A stretch of 64,000 bases of DNA, from contig NZ_JAHVAA010000011.1 of the NCBI RefSeq assembly GCF_019264485.1, forward strand, positions 372,001 through 436,000, in the 5' to 3' direction. The position numbers were made by a program, and so were the translations under genes. The notes under the pieces are model-generated. The model was not told the origin of the DNA and did no database searches. It saw only the letters and a program-made list of their open reading frames with translations. Positions 39,837 through 48,920 of the stretch are shown one piece after another; position 1 is the first letter of the stretch, and the number at the start of each line of letters is the position of its first letter. Origin of the DNA: Sediminibacterium sp. (GTDB taxonomy: Bacteria > Bacteroidota > Bacteroidia > Chitinophagales > Chitinophagaceae).

Positions 39837-41198
39837 TTGCACCAGCAACACGCTTTACTGAAACAATCTTTTGGTCGGAATTTCCAGTGGGGAGTGGCCA
39901 TTTCAGCCGCACAAAATGAGGGCGCCTGGAATATTGATGGCAGAGGTCCTTCTATCTGGGACCAGTTTGCACGTAAACAGGGCAAAATAAAGGGCAGTGC
40001 AAAGCCATATACTTCCTGTGATTTTTATTACCGCTATAAAGACGATCTCATGCTGGTAAAAGCCATGGGATTCGATTGCTTTCGTTTTTCCATTTCCTGG
40101 AGCCGCATATTGCCAGAAGGTATGGGGAGGGTAAACAAGGAAGGAGTAGCTTTTTATAACCGGGTGATTGATGAATGCCTGCAATTGGGCCTAACACCTT
40201 ACGTTACTTTATACCATTGGGATCTGCCACTGGCTTTACATAAAGAAGGTGGCTGGACAAGTCACCAGATGCTCAAATGGTTTACCCGCTTTGTGAATGT
40301 ATGTACAGAATCGTTTGGCGACAGGGTAAAAAACTGGATTGTATTGAATGAGCCGATGGGTTTTACTTCATTGGGTTATATGATTGGCAAACATGCACCC
40401 GGAAAAACCGGCTTGAGTAATTTTTTACCTGCGGTACATAATGCAGTGCTTTGTCAGGCAGAAGGTGGAAGGCTGATAAGAGCCGCTGTTTCAAGGGCTA
40501 ATATCGGTACCAGTTTTTCCTGTAGTGAAGTGATACCATTTACACAGAAAGAAGAAGACATCAAAGCAGCAAAGAGAGCCGATATTTTGCTGAACCGCTT
40601 ATTTATTGAACCTTTATTAGGCAGAGGTTACCCACAGGAACAAGGATTTACCTTGCTAGATAAACTGCATCTCCATAATAAAGCCTGGAAATATACAGAA
40701 CGGATGCAGTTCAATTTTGATTTTATCGGGATACAGAATTATTTCAGTACAACGGTCAAATACAATCCGCTCATTCCTTACATACAGGCATCTGAAGTAA
40801 AAGCCATAGCAAGAAAAGTACCACATACCGATATGGGCTGGGAAGTAAATGCAGACAGCTTTTACCGGATGATCAAAAGGTTTTGGTTATATGGTGGTGT
40901 TAAAGAAATCATGATCACAGAAAGCGGGGCTTTCTATAAGGATCAGATGATAAATGGAGTAATAGCAGATACCGAGCGGGTTCAATATTTTCAACAATAC
41001 CTCAATGCCTTATTAAGAGCCAAAAAAGAAGGGGTGAATATCGGCGGTTACTTCGCCTGGACACTCACAGATAATTTTGAATGGGCTGAAGGCTACCATG
41101 CAAGGTTTGGACTTGTGCATGTAGATTTTAACACACAGTTACGGACCATTAAACAATCTGGTTACTGGTTTCGTGATTTTCTGCACGACAGGCTCTGA
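39837..41198 (+). CDS. Glycoside hydrolase family 1 (beta-glucosidase-like)
   Basis: A 453-residue cytoplasmic enzyme without signal peptide. The start is TTG 39837; no in-frame ATG exists close upstream, so the start is uncertain. The GH1 N-terminal signature is FQWGVAISAAQNEGAWNIDG. The acid/base Glu172 is in VLNEPMG and the nucleophile Glu362 in MITESGAF. The substrate-binding part includes DNFEWAEGYHARFGLVHVDF. It hydrolyses beta-linked disaccharides or glycosides after uptake. It is divergent from the second bestrophin gene and followed by the DUF3472-FKBP gene. Confidence 0.92.
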   Translation: MHQQHALLKQSFGRNFQWGVAISAAQNEGAWNIDGRGPSIWDQFARKQGKIKGSAKPYTSCDFYYRYKDDLMLVKAMGFDCFRFSISWSRILPEGMGRVNKEGVAFYNRVIDECLQLGLTPYVTLYHWDLPLALHKEGGWTSHQMLKWFTRFVNVCTESFGDRVKNWIVLNEPMGFTSLGYMIGKHAPGKTGLSNFLPAVHNAVLCQAEGGRLIRAAVSRANIGTSFSCSEVIPFTQKEEDIKAAKRADILLNRLFIEPLLGRGYPQEQGFTLLDKLHLHNKAWKYTERMQFNFDFIGIQNYFSTTVKYNPLIPYIQASEVKAIARKVPHTDMGWEVNADSFYRMIKRFWLYGGVKEIMITESGAFYKDQMINGVIADTERVQYFQQYLNALLRAKKEGVNIGGYFAWTLTDNFEWAEGYHARFGLVHVDFNTQLRTIKQSGYWFRDFLHDRL

Positions 41199-41224
41199 AT
41201 TTAATTACTCTCATCATGTTTCAG

Positions 41225-41232
41225 TAAATTTG
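41225..41232 (+). promoter_or_regulatory. -7 promoter element
   Basis: TAAATTTG fits TAnnTTTG exactly, 20 bases before ATG 41253. A TTTA at 41200-41203, 21 bases upstream of it, could act as a weak -33 element. Confidence 0.5.
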
Positions 41233-41252
41233 GTACTACTAAAACCAAACAG

Positions 41253-42920
41253 ATGCGTCGCTTCCTGATTCTTTTATTGATCCTTGTTATTATTACTGAT
41301 GGCAAAGCACAGTCAAAAGTGCTTGTTCCTTTTCATACTGCTTATGCAACTGGATGGAATGCACATAAAGTAAACAGGCCCTCTGCGAGAAAAGATGCTC
41401 TGTTATGGTCTGATACAGCCACACAATTGCGCTTCTTTGTGCATAATTCCAAAACAGGAGCACTCCATATTGCGTTGAATGCAGTTTCACTGCGAACAGC
41501 CAAACAACTGACGGTTGAAGTAAGGGGGAAAAAGATGAATATCACAGTACCGATAAATACACTGACTAAAGAAATAAAAATCGGAACAGTACAACTGACT
41601 GATACTGGATTTGTGGAACTGGTATTGTCATCTAAAAAATTATTACCAGGGGCACTGGGTATCGGCAACCTGGTTTTATCGGGTCCTGCTTCAGAAGGTT
41701 TAAGGTTTAATACAAAAGAAAGATTGAATGCCGCATCTGTTCATCTTCGTTATCCATTGGCCGATTCCATTAAAGCAATTGGTTTTTATAATGAAATAAC
41801 GATTCCTCAGGGGTACGATCCATTGTATAGCTATTATATGGCTACAGGTTTTTCAAGAGGTTATTTTGGTATACAGGTTAACAGTGAAAAGGAACGCCGT
41901 GTTATTTTCTCGGTATGGGATGCAGGCAATGAGGCCGTCGACCGTGGAAAAGTGGCCGACTCCAATAAAGTAAAACTTTTAGCCAAAGGGGATGCCGTAG
42001 TGACCAATGATTTTGGTAATGAAGGAACAGGTGGGCATAGCCATTGGGTGTACAACTGGAAAGCAGGTGAAACCTATCGTTTTCTGGTAACCGCACTTGC
42101 CGACAGTGCTTCTCAAACCACTATTTATACAGGCTACTTTTTTGTTCCTGAACTGCAACGCTGGAAACTGATTGCAGCATTCAGGACACCAAAAGATGGC
42201 AACACCCTGAATAAGTTGTATTCATTCAATGAAAATTTCAGTGGGGAAAACGGACACTTACAACGCAGGGCATTATTTGGTAACCAATGGGTACAACAGC
42301 AACGCGGTGGCCGCTGGGTAGCATTAACAGATGCCATCTTTACCACTGATGCAACCGGCAGGTCAGGCGACCGTTTTGATTATGGGGCAGGTGTGACCAA
42401 TGAACAGTTGTATTTATGGAACGGAGGGTTTAAAGAACAGGAAGCAACACATAATGATCAGTTCAAGAGACCCAATACCACTAAAGCTCCTGTGATTGAC
42501 TATACAAAAGATGCTGACAGTCTTGCACAGGCTAGAAAAGACATACAGGAAATTACAGATGCTGTAAAGAGTGGAAAGATTGATACAACAGGAAGGGTCG
42601 AATCAGTTTACTATCATATTTTACAACAGGGTACCGGGGAATATGTATCGGAAACCGATACGGTAACTGTTCATTACAAAGGAACATTATTGACCGATGG
42701 AACTGTTTTCGACCAGACAAGGGATAAGCCTGCCGTATTTCCTTTACGCAGGCTCATACGAGGATGGCAACTGGCACTACCCAAATGCAGGGTAGGAGGC
42801 AAAGTACGGGTCATTATACCCTCTGCACAGGCATACGGTATAAGAACACGCAGTAAGGACATCCCACCCAATAGCATTCTGGTATTCGATATTGAAGTGG
42901 TGGCTACCAAAAAAATGTAG
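41253..42920 (+). CDS. Secreted DUF5077/DUF3472 protein fused to an FKBP domain
   Basis: A 555-residue exported protein. Signal peptide about 1-19 (ending DGKAQ). Residues 25-150 resemble DUF5077 and 165-400 DUF3472, a pair of beta-sandwich modules often predicted to bind polysaccharide (VYNWKAGETYRFLVTAL and AFRTPKDGNTLNKLYSFNEN). The C-terminal part from about residue 440 is an FKBP-type peptidyl-prolyl isomerase: TVTVHYKGTLLTDGTVFDQT, PLRRLIRGWQLALPKCRVGG and IPSAQAYGIRTRSKDIPPNS. Several active-site aromatics (Tyr, Phe, Tyr) are kept, but the classical GW Trp is in RGWQLAL as usual. The pairing of these domains is unusual. It lies downstream of the GH1 gene with its own promoter element. 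Confidence 0.82.
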   Translation: MRRFLILLLILVIITDGKAQSKVLVPFHTAYATGWNAHKVNRPSARKDALLWSDTATQLRFFVHNSKTGALHIALNAVSLRTAKQLTVEVRGKKMNITVPINTLTKEIKIGTVQLTDTGFVELVLSSKKLLPGALGIGNLVLSGPASEGLRFNTKERLNAASVHLRYPLADSIKAIGFYNEITIPQGYDPLYSYYMATGFSRGYFGIQVNSEKERRVIFSVWDAGNEAVDRGKVADSNKVKLLAKGDAVVTNDFGNEGTGGHSHWVYNWKAGETYRFLVTALADSASQTTIYTGYFFVPELQRWKLIAAFRTPKDGNTLNKLYSFNENFSGENGHLQRRALFGNQWVQQQRGGRWVALTDAIFTTDATGRSGDRFDYGAGVTNEQLYLWNGGFKEQEATHNDQFKRPNTTKAPVIDYTKDADSLAQARKDIQEITDAVKSGKIDTTGRVESVYYHILQQGTGEYVSETDTVTVHYKGTLLTDGTVFDQTRDKPAVFPLRRLIRGWQLALPKCRVGGKVRVIIPSAQAYGIRTRSKDIPPNSILVFDIEVVATKKM

Positions 42921-43040
42921 CAAACTTGGTTCCCGGGATAGGTAATTGACATTTTATGCAGATTCGGAACAAAGGGCTTGCATAAGGCCAGAAAGCTGTT
43001 TATCTTAAGACTATCTACTTCTCAACGATAAACCTTGCGT

Positions 43041-43451
43041 ATGAAAGCTGCCCGTCAACTTACCATCGCAATGCTCTTACTTGCCGTTATAGCAGCATTG
43101 TATAGTGGTTACAGCCTGATTTCAGATCCGACAGGCTCTACACTTGGTATACCTTTTTACTGGCTCAATGGAACCATGTTTAAAGATTTTACCACACCTG
43201 GCTGGATTATCCTGCTTGCCATCGGTGTATTGGGAATCATTACAATTGCCACCGTAATAAAAAGAATCAGGCATTTTCATCTGCTGGTAATTGTACAGGG
43301 AGCCATCATCTGTATTTTAGTGATTGCACAGATGATCATTATCGGGGAAGAAAATATGTTGCAATATCTTTTTCTGATGATGGGTATGGCCATCGCCATC
43401 GTAGGTGGTTTGTTGAGCCAGGCGGATAAGAAAATAAGAAATAAGGAATAA
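43041..43451 (+). CDS. Small four-helix membrane protein of unknown function
   Basis: A 136-residue protein starting at ATG 43041 (a TTG at 43035 extends the frame by two codons). Four membrane segments: about 6-28 (MLLLAVIAALYSGYSLIS), 53-72, 82-101 and 107-126. The last residues IRNKE lie inside a 24-bp inverted repeat, and the stop TAA (43449-43451) is in its left arm, so the C-terminus looks as if it was replaced by repeat sequence. No family is recognised. It is convergent with trehalase. Confidence 0.6.
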   Translation: MKAARQLTIAMLLLAVIAALYSGYSLISDPTGSTLGIPFYWLNGTMFKDFTTPGWIILLAIGVLGIITIATVIKRIRHFHLLVIVQGAIICILVIAQMIIIGEENMLQYLFLMMGMAIAIVGGLLSQADKKIRNKE

Positions 43452-43500
43452 GAAAATGTCAAATCCTACTTCCTCATTTCTTATTCCTTATTTCTTATTT
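43432..43500. repeat. Perfect 24-bp inverted repeat containing both stop codons of convergent genes
   Basis: AAATAAGAAATAAGGAATAA plus GAAA (43432-43455) pairs with 43477-43500 without a mismatch around a 21-base loop. The left arm holds the stop of the 43041 gene, and the right arm the stop of trehalase (43495-43497). Adjacent bases 43501-43535 are CTCTGTTCCTCTG words, as at 18890-18979. Confidence 0.92.
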
Positions 43501-45018
43501 CTCTGTTCCTCTGTTCTTCTGTTCCTCTGTTTCCTTCCTCATCGCCAGGTACACGCCATTGGTCCAGCCAAAACCATCCTGATTGGGGTACTCTCCACCG
43601 CCGGCTTTTGTATTGGTATCAGCCACATTGTATTTCTCCATCATCTTACCAGTTTCAGCATAAGTTTTTTCATTCAATCTCATCCATCTTTGACGAATTT
43701 CTTCAGCAAGCGTATTCAATCCGTAATTATTCAGTCCTTTATAAGCAATCCACTGGAGAGGAGCCCAACCATTGGGAGCATCCCATTGCTGGCCGGTTTG
43801 TAAAGTAGTGGTTAATACACCCCCTTCCCCCAATAGTTGTTTGCTGATTACGATTGCTGTGGCATTTGCCTGTATCTCATCTGCTATTCCAATAAATAAG
43901 GGAAAACATCCGGCCATGGTGATACGGTCACTAACCCGATGTTGCTTCCAATGATAATCGAAATAAAAACCCTGCCCGGCACTCCAGCAATATTTTTGAA
44001 TGGCATTTGTACGGCTGGTCATTTTTTCCCTGAACCTGTTTACCGAATCATCATCTTTTTCAAGAAGGTAACAGTTAAGCAATACTTTTTCCAACTGCAG
44101 TAATAAGCAATTCAGGTCAACAGGCACCAGGTCTGTTGTTTGAATGCTGTGCATGTATTTTTCATCTGCAAACCACCGGCTGCTAAAATCCCAGCCCGAT
44201 TCTGCAGCAGCCCTGATATGTCTGTACACTTCTTTACTATCCCTACCCGATTCTGCAGCCACATGAATATCTTCAATATACGCTTCTGGCCGGGGAGAAG
44301 GATCATCGTCCCAATACCTGTTTAATATTGAACCGTCGGGCATTTTAACTACTCTTCGTACGGATGGGTTTATTACAGTAACCTGATCAATGCCATCCAT
44401 CCAGAAACTGTATTCTTTTTCCAGTGCAGGCAAATAGTCTCTCAATATTTCATCACCCTTAATCGACGCCAGCAATGAAACCATCATGGCAAAAAAAGGA
44501 GGTTGCGATCTGCTGATATAATAAGTTCTGTTGCCGTTGGGAATATGCCCGATTGTATGGATAAGATGCGCAAAGTTCCTGATCATGTTTTCAATCAGGT
44601 CATATCTTTCGCTTAGTTCCAGTCCCAGCATGGTGAAATAACTGTCCCAGTAATAGATCTCCCTGAATCGCCCTCCCGGAACAATGTAGGGGAATGGCAA
44701 CCCGATTAATGTACCGCCTGTTTCATCAGGATTTCGTTGTAACACTTTCCAGAGTTCCTGCAAATGAACAGTAATAGGTTTTGCTGCAGAAGAATAGTCC
44801 TCCTGTTTATTATCGGGCAGTTCGAAATATTGCTGTACAAATGCCAATAAATTGAATGATGGACTTTTTTTCTCGGTTAAATATTTTTCAAGAATGCCGG
44901 CTGTATTTTCTTTTGGCAATGCATCTACGAAATATTTGGAATCGGAGAAAAGGCCTGCTTTTTGAACATCCTCATACAAAGGCGATAATGCGGTGATATG
45001 AAAATATGGCTCCTTCAT
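43495..45018 (-). CDS. treF: Alpha,alpha-trehalase (GH37)
   Basis: A 507-residue enzyme that splits trehalose into two glucoses; without a signal peptide it is likely cytoplasmic (TreF-like). Trehalase signature 1 is PGGRFREIYYWDSYF (about residues 111-125), signature 2 is QWDAPNGWAPLQW (about 415). The catalytic Asp277 is in SGWDFSSRW and Glu476 in GGGEYPNQDGFGW. The last ~12 residues ETEEQKNRGTEK are unlike a trehalase end and are read from a CTCTGTTCCTCTG repeat, so the natural C-terminus may have been shortened or extended by repeat insertion. It directly follows the MFS gene (two-base gap). Confidence 0.93.
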   Translation of the reverse strand: MKEPYFHITALSPLYEDVQKAGLFSDSKYFVDALPKENTAGILEKYLTEKKSPSFNLLAFVQQYFELPDNKQEDYSSAAKPITVHLQELWKVLQRNPDETGGTLIGLPFPYIVPGGRFREIYYWDSYFTMLGLELSERYDLIENMIRNFAHLIHTIGHIPNGNRTYYISRSQPPFFAMMVSLLASIKGDEILRDYLPALEKEYSFWMDGIDQVTVINPSVRRVVKMPDGSILNRYWDDDPSPRPEAYIEDIHVAAESGRDSKEVYRHIRAAAESGWDFSSRWFADEKYMHSIQTTDLVPVDLNCLLLQLEKVLLNCYLLEKDDDSVNRFREKMTSRTNAIQKYCWSAGQGFYFDYHWKQHRVSDRITMAGCFPLFIGIADEIQANATAIVISKQLLGEGGVLTTTLQTGQQWDAPNGWAPLQWIAYKGLNNYGLNTLAEEIRQRWMRLNEKTYAETGKMMEKYNVADTNTKAGGGEYPNQDGFGWTNGVYLAMRKETEEQKNRGTEK

Positions 45019-45020
45019 GG

Positions 45021-46268
45021 TTAATCTGCTTTAGCTGTTTGTTTTTCCCTGCGTTGTAACCTGTTGAAGAGAAACAAACAAACCACCAGTATAGCCATTG
45101 GTATAAGTGAAAAATAAAAAGCCTGTTTGCCATCATAATGCTCAAAAATATTCCCGGTAATAATAGAACCAGTTGTACCACCAAGTGCTGAAAAAATAAT
45201 GATCAGCCCCGACATTAAACCATGTTGTTTAACCGGCAGTGTGCTCAATATTACGGAGTTAACGGCCGGATAAATAGGTGCCAGCAATAAACCAATCATC
45301 GGAAATACAAAAGCAGCCAGCGGGGCAGTAGACCAGCCTGTAATAGGTTGTCCGGTTGTTTTTTCAGCCAATGGTATGGCCACCAGCACCAATACAGCAG
45401 CCAGTATAAGACAGGATATCAATACAATCATCCAGTTCAGCTTTTTCAGTACCAGACCGGCAAAGAAGCGCCCGAGTGCGGTTGATCCTGCCAGGATACT
45501 TGCCATCTGAATACTTAAAGCAGCAGGTAAGAGCAGCACTTTGTTATTGAATGTGGGTAACCAGCTCATGATACTTTGCTCAATCAACACATAAAAAAAA
45601 GCACAGAGTACAAATACCAGTACAATGGGTTTAACCATGAGTTTGAACATATCCGTAAACTCAGCAAACATAGATTTCTGTTCTTTTGCCTGTATGGAAG
45701 ATTCATCCAAAGATGCTGACCAAAGCAATAGGAAAGCAAGCAATGAAATACCTCCTAATACATAATACACATTGAGCCAGGCGGTTGATTGGGGATTGGT
45801 ATCATCAACAAAATAACTAAAGATGAAATAGCCGGTGAGTATGCCCACCATAAAAAAAGATTCAATAAAATTCATCAGACTGATATGCTCTTTCTCATTT
45901 TTGGTAACCAGGCCAATGGTACTGTAAACAGACATTTTAATCAGTGCAAAAGAAGAACCGACAGCTGCAAATAATAATTTCGTGGTGAAAAAACTGGCCG
46001 TAAATGGCATGATAAAACAGATAATACTAATGAACCCCAATGCGATGAGCATGGCATTTTTATAGCCAATCCGAACGATATAGGAAGAGACGAGAAAAGA
46101 AACAATGGCGATACTCAGATCCTTGAAGGCTTCCAGCACAGAAGCCGAACCTTCAGTTACACCAAAATTTTGTTGTACCTGAAGTATAACTGTTCCTACA
46201 CTATTGAGTAGTATGGCAAAAACAAAATAGTTAAGGAACAGAGATGTTTTTATTTTCCAGTTTTGCAT
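45021..46268 (-). CDS. MFS transporter, probably for sugar
   Basis: A 415-residue inner-membrane protein with 12 predicted helices, starting FLNYFVFAILLNSVGTVILQ. A long central loop around QAKEQKSMFAEFTDM separates the two six-helix halves. The FGVTEGSASVLEAFKDLSIA and FFAGLVLKKLNWMIVL segments resemble TsgA/FucP-like Bacteroidota permeases. Its stop and the trehalase start are two bases apart, and the lactonase gene ends where it begins, so the three form one operon. Trehalose or a glucoside is the likely substrate by context only. Confidence 0.85.
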   Translation of the reverse strand: MQNWKIKTSLFLNYFVFAILLNSVGTVILQVQQNFGVTEGSASVLEAFKDLSIAIVSFLVSSYIVRIGYKNAMLIALGFISIICFIMPFTASFFTTKLLFAAVGSSFALIKMSVYSTIGLVTKNEKEHISLMNFIESFFMVGILTGYFIFSYFVDDTNPQSTAWLNVYYVLGGISLLAFLLLWSASLDESSIQAKEQKSMFAEFTDMFKLMVKPIVLVFVLCAFFYVLIEQSIMSWLPTFNNKVLLLPAALSIQMASILAGSTALGRFFAGLVLKKLNWMIVLISCLILAAVLVLVAIPLAEKTTGQPITGWSTAPLAAFVFPMIGLLLAPIYPAVNSVILSTLPVKQHGLMSGLIIIFSALGGTTGSIITGNIFEHYDGKQAFYFSLIPMAILVVCLFLFNRLQRREKQTAKAD

Positions 46269-46286
46269 ATAGAAGTATTAAGCGTT

Positions 46287-47411
46287 TTATTGTTGTGCAG
46301 CAATCAGTTTCAAACAAACGGGGCTGGGAACTTCAACCTGTCTGAGCATTTGTTGTAATAAGCCTGTTTCCTTGTTTACACGGTAGATGACAATATTGTT
46401 GGTTTTCTGGTTGGCCACCAGTATAAAATTGCCATTGGGTGCAATGATAAAATTTCTCGGTCCTGCCCCCGGTATAGGCTGGTAGCCTTTAGCCGTTAGT
46501 TTTCCGGTTATCTGATCAATGGAAAAAATGGCGAGATTATTTTCATCTCCGCGATTGGAAGCGTATAAGAATTTTCCGTCGGGCGATACATGTATATCCG
46601 CACTACCCGGCTGACCCTTATAGTCGGCGGGATGTGTAGCAATATTTTGAATACCCGTCATAAACCCATTGTTGTAGCGGTATGCTTTAATGGTACCTGT
46701 TAATTCTTCCAGCACATATACAAAACGTTGGTTGGGATGAAAGTCGAGATGTCTTGGCCCACTACCCGGGGCAGAAGCCGCAAAGGGCATGGCTGCAGGT
46801 TTTAGTGGCTTTTTGAGCAAGGGATTAAACTGGTATAACATCACTTTATCGGTACCCAGATCAGGGGCCAGTATGTATTTGCCATCAGGTGAAAAGAAAG
46901 TAGCATGAACATGGGGTTTGTCCTGCCTGCTTTTGTTTACACTGCTGCCTGTATGTTGAATCAGTTGTGCGTAATGTTCTAATCCACCTTCTTTATTAAC
47001 TGGCAAAGCTGAAAGATTACCTCCTGTATAATTACCAACCACCACCCATTTCCCGGTTTTATCAACCGTTACAAAACAGGGATGATCACCGCCACTGGGT
47101 TGTGCATTGATAAAATATAACTGACCTGTGGCCTGATCAAAATCATACGCACTTACATAGCCGGGTTGTTCGCCACCCGTTTCATTTACTGCGTAGAGTT
47201 TGGTGCCATCGGGCGATAAAGAAATAAAAGAAGGATTGGTGGCACTATCGGTACTGCTTACCCATTGTACTTCACCATTTTGTGAATTAAAACGGAATAC
47301 ATAAATGCCCTTGCTCTTACCCGAAGTATAAGTACCAACAAAGAGATAATGATCCTGTGCCAGCAAGCCAATGCTGAACAGGCAGAACAAAACAGCAATC
47401 AGGTGTTTCAT
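46287..47411 (-). CDS. Secreted lactonase family protein (6-phosphogluconolactonase-like propeller)
   Basis: A 374-residue protein starting at ATG 47411 (MKHLIAVLFCLFSIGLLAQ gives a signal peptide); the frame extends to 47450. The rest is a seven-bladed beta-propeller of the YbhE/Pgl lactonase family, with FVGTYTSGKSKGIYVFRFNS, SPDGTKLYAVNETGGEQPGY, HPCFVTVDKTGKWVVVGNYT, HVHATFFSPDGKYILAPDLG and GAGPRNFIIAPNGNFILVAN. Family members open sugar lactones or act on carboxy-muconate lactone. With a signal peptide it acts outside the cytoplasm. It is first in an operon with the MFS transporter and trehalase, which suggests an oxidised-sugar role. Confidence 0.85.
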   Translation of the reverse strand: MKHLIAVLFCLFSIGLLAQDHYLFVGTYTSGKSKGIYVFRFNSQNGEVQWVSSTDSATNPSFISLSPDGTKLYAVNETGGEQPGYVSAYDFDQATGQLYFINAQPSGGDHPCFVTVDKTGKWVVVGNYTGGNLSALPVNKEGGLEHYAQLIQHTGSSVNKSRQDKPHVHATFFSPDGKYILAPDLGTDKVMLYQFNPLLKKPLKPAAMPFAASAPGSGPRHLDFHPNQRFVYVLEELTGTIKAYRYNNGFMTGIQNIATHPADYKGQPGSADIHVSPDGKFLYASNRGDENNLAIFSIDQITGKLTAKGYQPIPGAGPRNFIIAPNGNFILVANQKTNNIVIYRVNKETGLLQQMLRQVEVPSPVCLKLIAAQQ

Positions 47412-47566
47412 AAAAGCCGGGTTTGCTCTAAGATAAAGATTGCGTTGCATTCCTGTTTAACTTTATTTTATGAAATAAACCGATTGGCTGTACGGATATG
47501 TTTATTATGAATATTAGCATACTTTTTTAGTAGACTATCTTTACCTTCGCCAACCAAATTTTTTCT

Positions 47567-48793
47567 ATGAAAAAAATACTACCATTAATGTCAGTTCTAT
47601 TTGCAGCCTGTACAGGCGGACCTACAACATCATTGGAAACAGGAGAGTGGCAGGGCAAACTGTTGCGTGAAGATGGGAATCATATTGTATTCAATTTTGA
47701 AGTAAGGCAGAAGAATGATTCACTTAGCTGGGTGATTAAAAATGGGGAAGAGAAAATTGAAGTAACAGATATATTGCTCAATGGCGATTCCATTCTGGTG
47801 CATATGCCTGTTTTTGAATCCTCATTCAAACTGATAAAACACGGTACTAATAAATTAATAGGTACCTGGACCAAAGCGGGATCGGCTGGCTTTATTGATA
47901 TGCCATTTGAGGCTGTATCTGGTACAAAAGAAAGATTTAGTACAAAACAAAAAGCCGGTAATAATATTTCGGGTAAATGGTCAGTGAAGTTTTTCAGGGC
48001 AGATGGTTCACCCCGACCTGCCATTGCCGAGTTTGTGCAAAAAGACAATGATCTCTCCGGAACTTTTATTACACCTACAGGTGATTATCGTTATTTAAAA
48101 GGAGTGGTAGATGGTGATTCTTTAAAACTATCTACGTTTGACGGTAGTCATGCCTATTTCTTTAAAGCATATATCAATAGCGATAATTCCATCGGTAAAG
48201 GATTTTATTATTCCGGCGCCACAAGTACCGAGCCCTGGGAAGCAGTGAAGAACGACACAGCAAGTTTACCCGATGTAGCAGCCATGTACCTGAAAGAAGG
48301 GGAAGAAAAACTCGATTTCAGTTTTCCTGACCTTGATGGGAAACGGGTTGCTATTACAGATGAAAGATTTAAGAATAAGGTAGTTATTGTTCAGATCATG
48401 GGATCATGGTGCCCCAATTGTATGGATGAAACAGCCTTCCTGAGTACATTTTATAAAAAGAATAAAGACAGGGGTGTAGAAATTGTAGCGCTGGCCTATG
48501 AATACTATGAAGATTTTAACCTGGCAGCGAACAGTGTAAAAAAATTCCAGAAAAGATTTGATGTGCAATACCCGATGCTGGTTACAGGGGTAACAGTATC
48601 AGATACATTGAGAACAGAAAAAACATTACCGCAGCTCACCAAAATTAAGTCCTTTCCATCTACCATCTTTATTGGTAAAAACGGTAAAGTAGCCAGAATA
48701 CACGCTGGTTTTGAAGGACCCGGAACAGGAAAGCGACATGAAGCGTTGAAGAAAGAGTTTGAAGAAACGGTGGAAGGGTTGTTGAAGCAATAG
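47567..48793 (+). CDS. TlpA-like thioredoxin-fold lipoprotein
   Basis: A 408-residue lipoprotein. The lipobox is LFAAC (Cys15), so it is anchored to a membrane outside the cytoplasm. Residues 20-235 form two repeated beta-rich modules of unknown function (GEWQGKLLREDGNHIVFNFE and GKWSVKFFRADGSPRPAIAE). The C-terminal AhpC/TSA-TlpA thioredoxin domain has FPDLDGKRVAITDERFKNKV, the redox motif CPNC (Cys282, Cys285) in MGSWCPNC and the cis-Pro loop near SFPSTIFIGKNG. It is a disulfide reductase, in Bacteroidota often for cytochrome or surface-protein maturation. A TATCTTTA at 47538-47545 may be its -7 box. Confidence 0.88.
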   Translation: MKKILPLMSVLFAACTGGPTTSLETGEWQGKLLREDGNHIVFNFEVRQKNDSLSWVIKNGEEKIEVTDILLNGDSILVHMPVFESSFKLIKHGTNKLIGTWTKAGSAGFIDMPFEAVSGTKERFSTKQKAGNNISGKWSVKFFRADGSPRPAIAEFVQKDNDLSGTFITPTGDYRYLKGVVDGDSLKLSTFDGSHAYFFKAYINSDNSIGKGFYYSGATSTEPWEAVKNDTASLPDVAAMYLKEGEEKLDFSFPDLDGKRVAITDERFKNKVVIVQIMGSWCPNCMDETAFLSTFYKKNKDRGVEIVALAYEYYEDFNLAANSVKKFQKRFDVQYPMLVTGVTVSDTLRTEKTLPQLTKIKSFPSTIFIGKNGKVARIHAGFEGPGTGKRHEALKKEFEETVEGLLKQ

Positions 48794-48797
48794 CTTT

Positions 48798-48830
48798 GAT
48801 GTCAGATCTCTGATATCGGATATCTGATGT
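48798..48830. repeat. Repeat, CAGATCTCAGAT family
   Basis: TGATGTCAGATCTCTGAT and ATCGGATATCTGATGT. The words ATGTCAGAT and ATCTGATGT are inverted copies. It begins five bases after the TlpA-like stop. Same family as 18409 and 34826. Confidence 0.65.
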
Positions 48831-48840
48831 AAAGGGAATG

Positions 48841-48908
48841 GAACACGGATGGTCATGGTTATTATGATTTTTCATGATCCATCATAATAATCATGACCAT
48901 CTGCGTTC
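48841..48908. repeat. Inverted repeat with 28-base arms (25 matches)
   Basis: The arm 48841-48868 (words GAACACGGATGGTCATGG and TTATTATGAT) pairs with 48881-48908 at 25 of 28 positions around a 12-base loop. ATCATAATAATCATGACCAT and CTGCGTTC are the right arm words. It precedes a compact terminator at the same convergent junction. Confidence 0.88.
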
Positions 48909-48920
48909 TCTTTAATCTAC

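Noticed and set aside
39734..39985. N-terminal extension of the second bestrophin
   Set aside because: The open frame overlaps the GH1 gene, is cysteine- and arginine-rich and unlike the family; ATG 39733 gives the normal family start.
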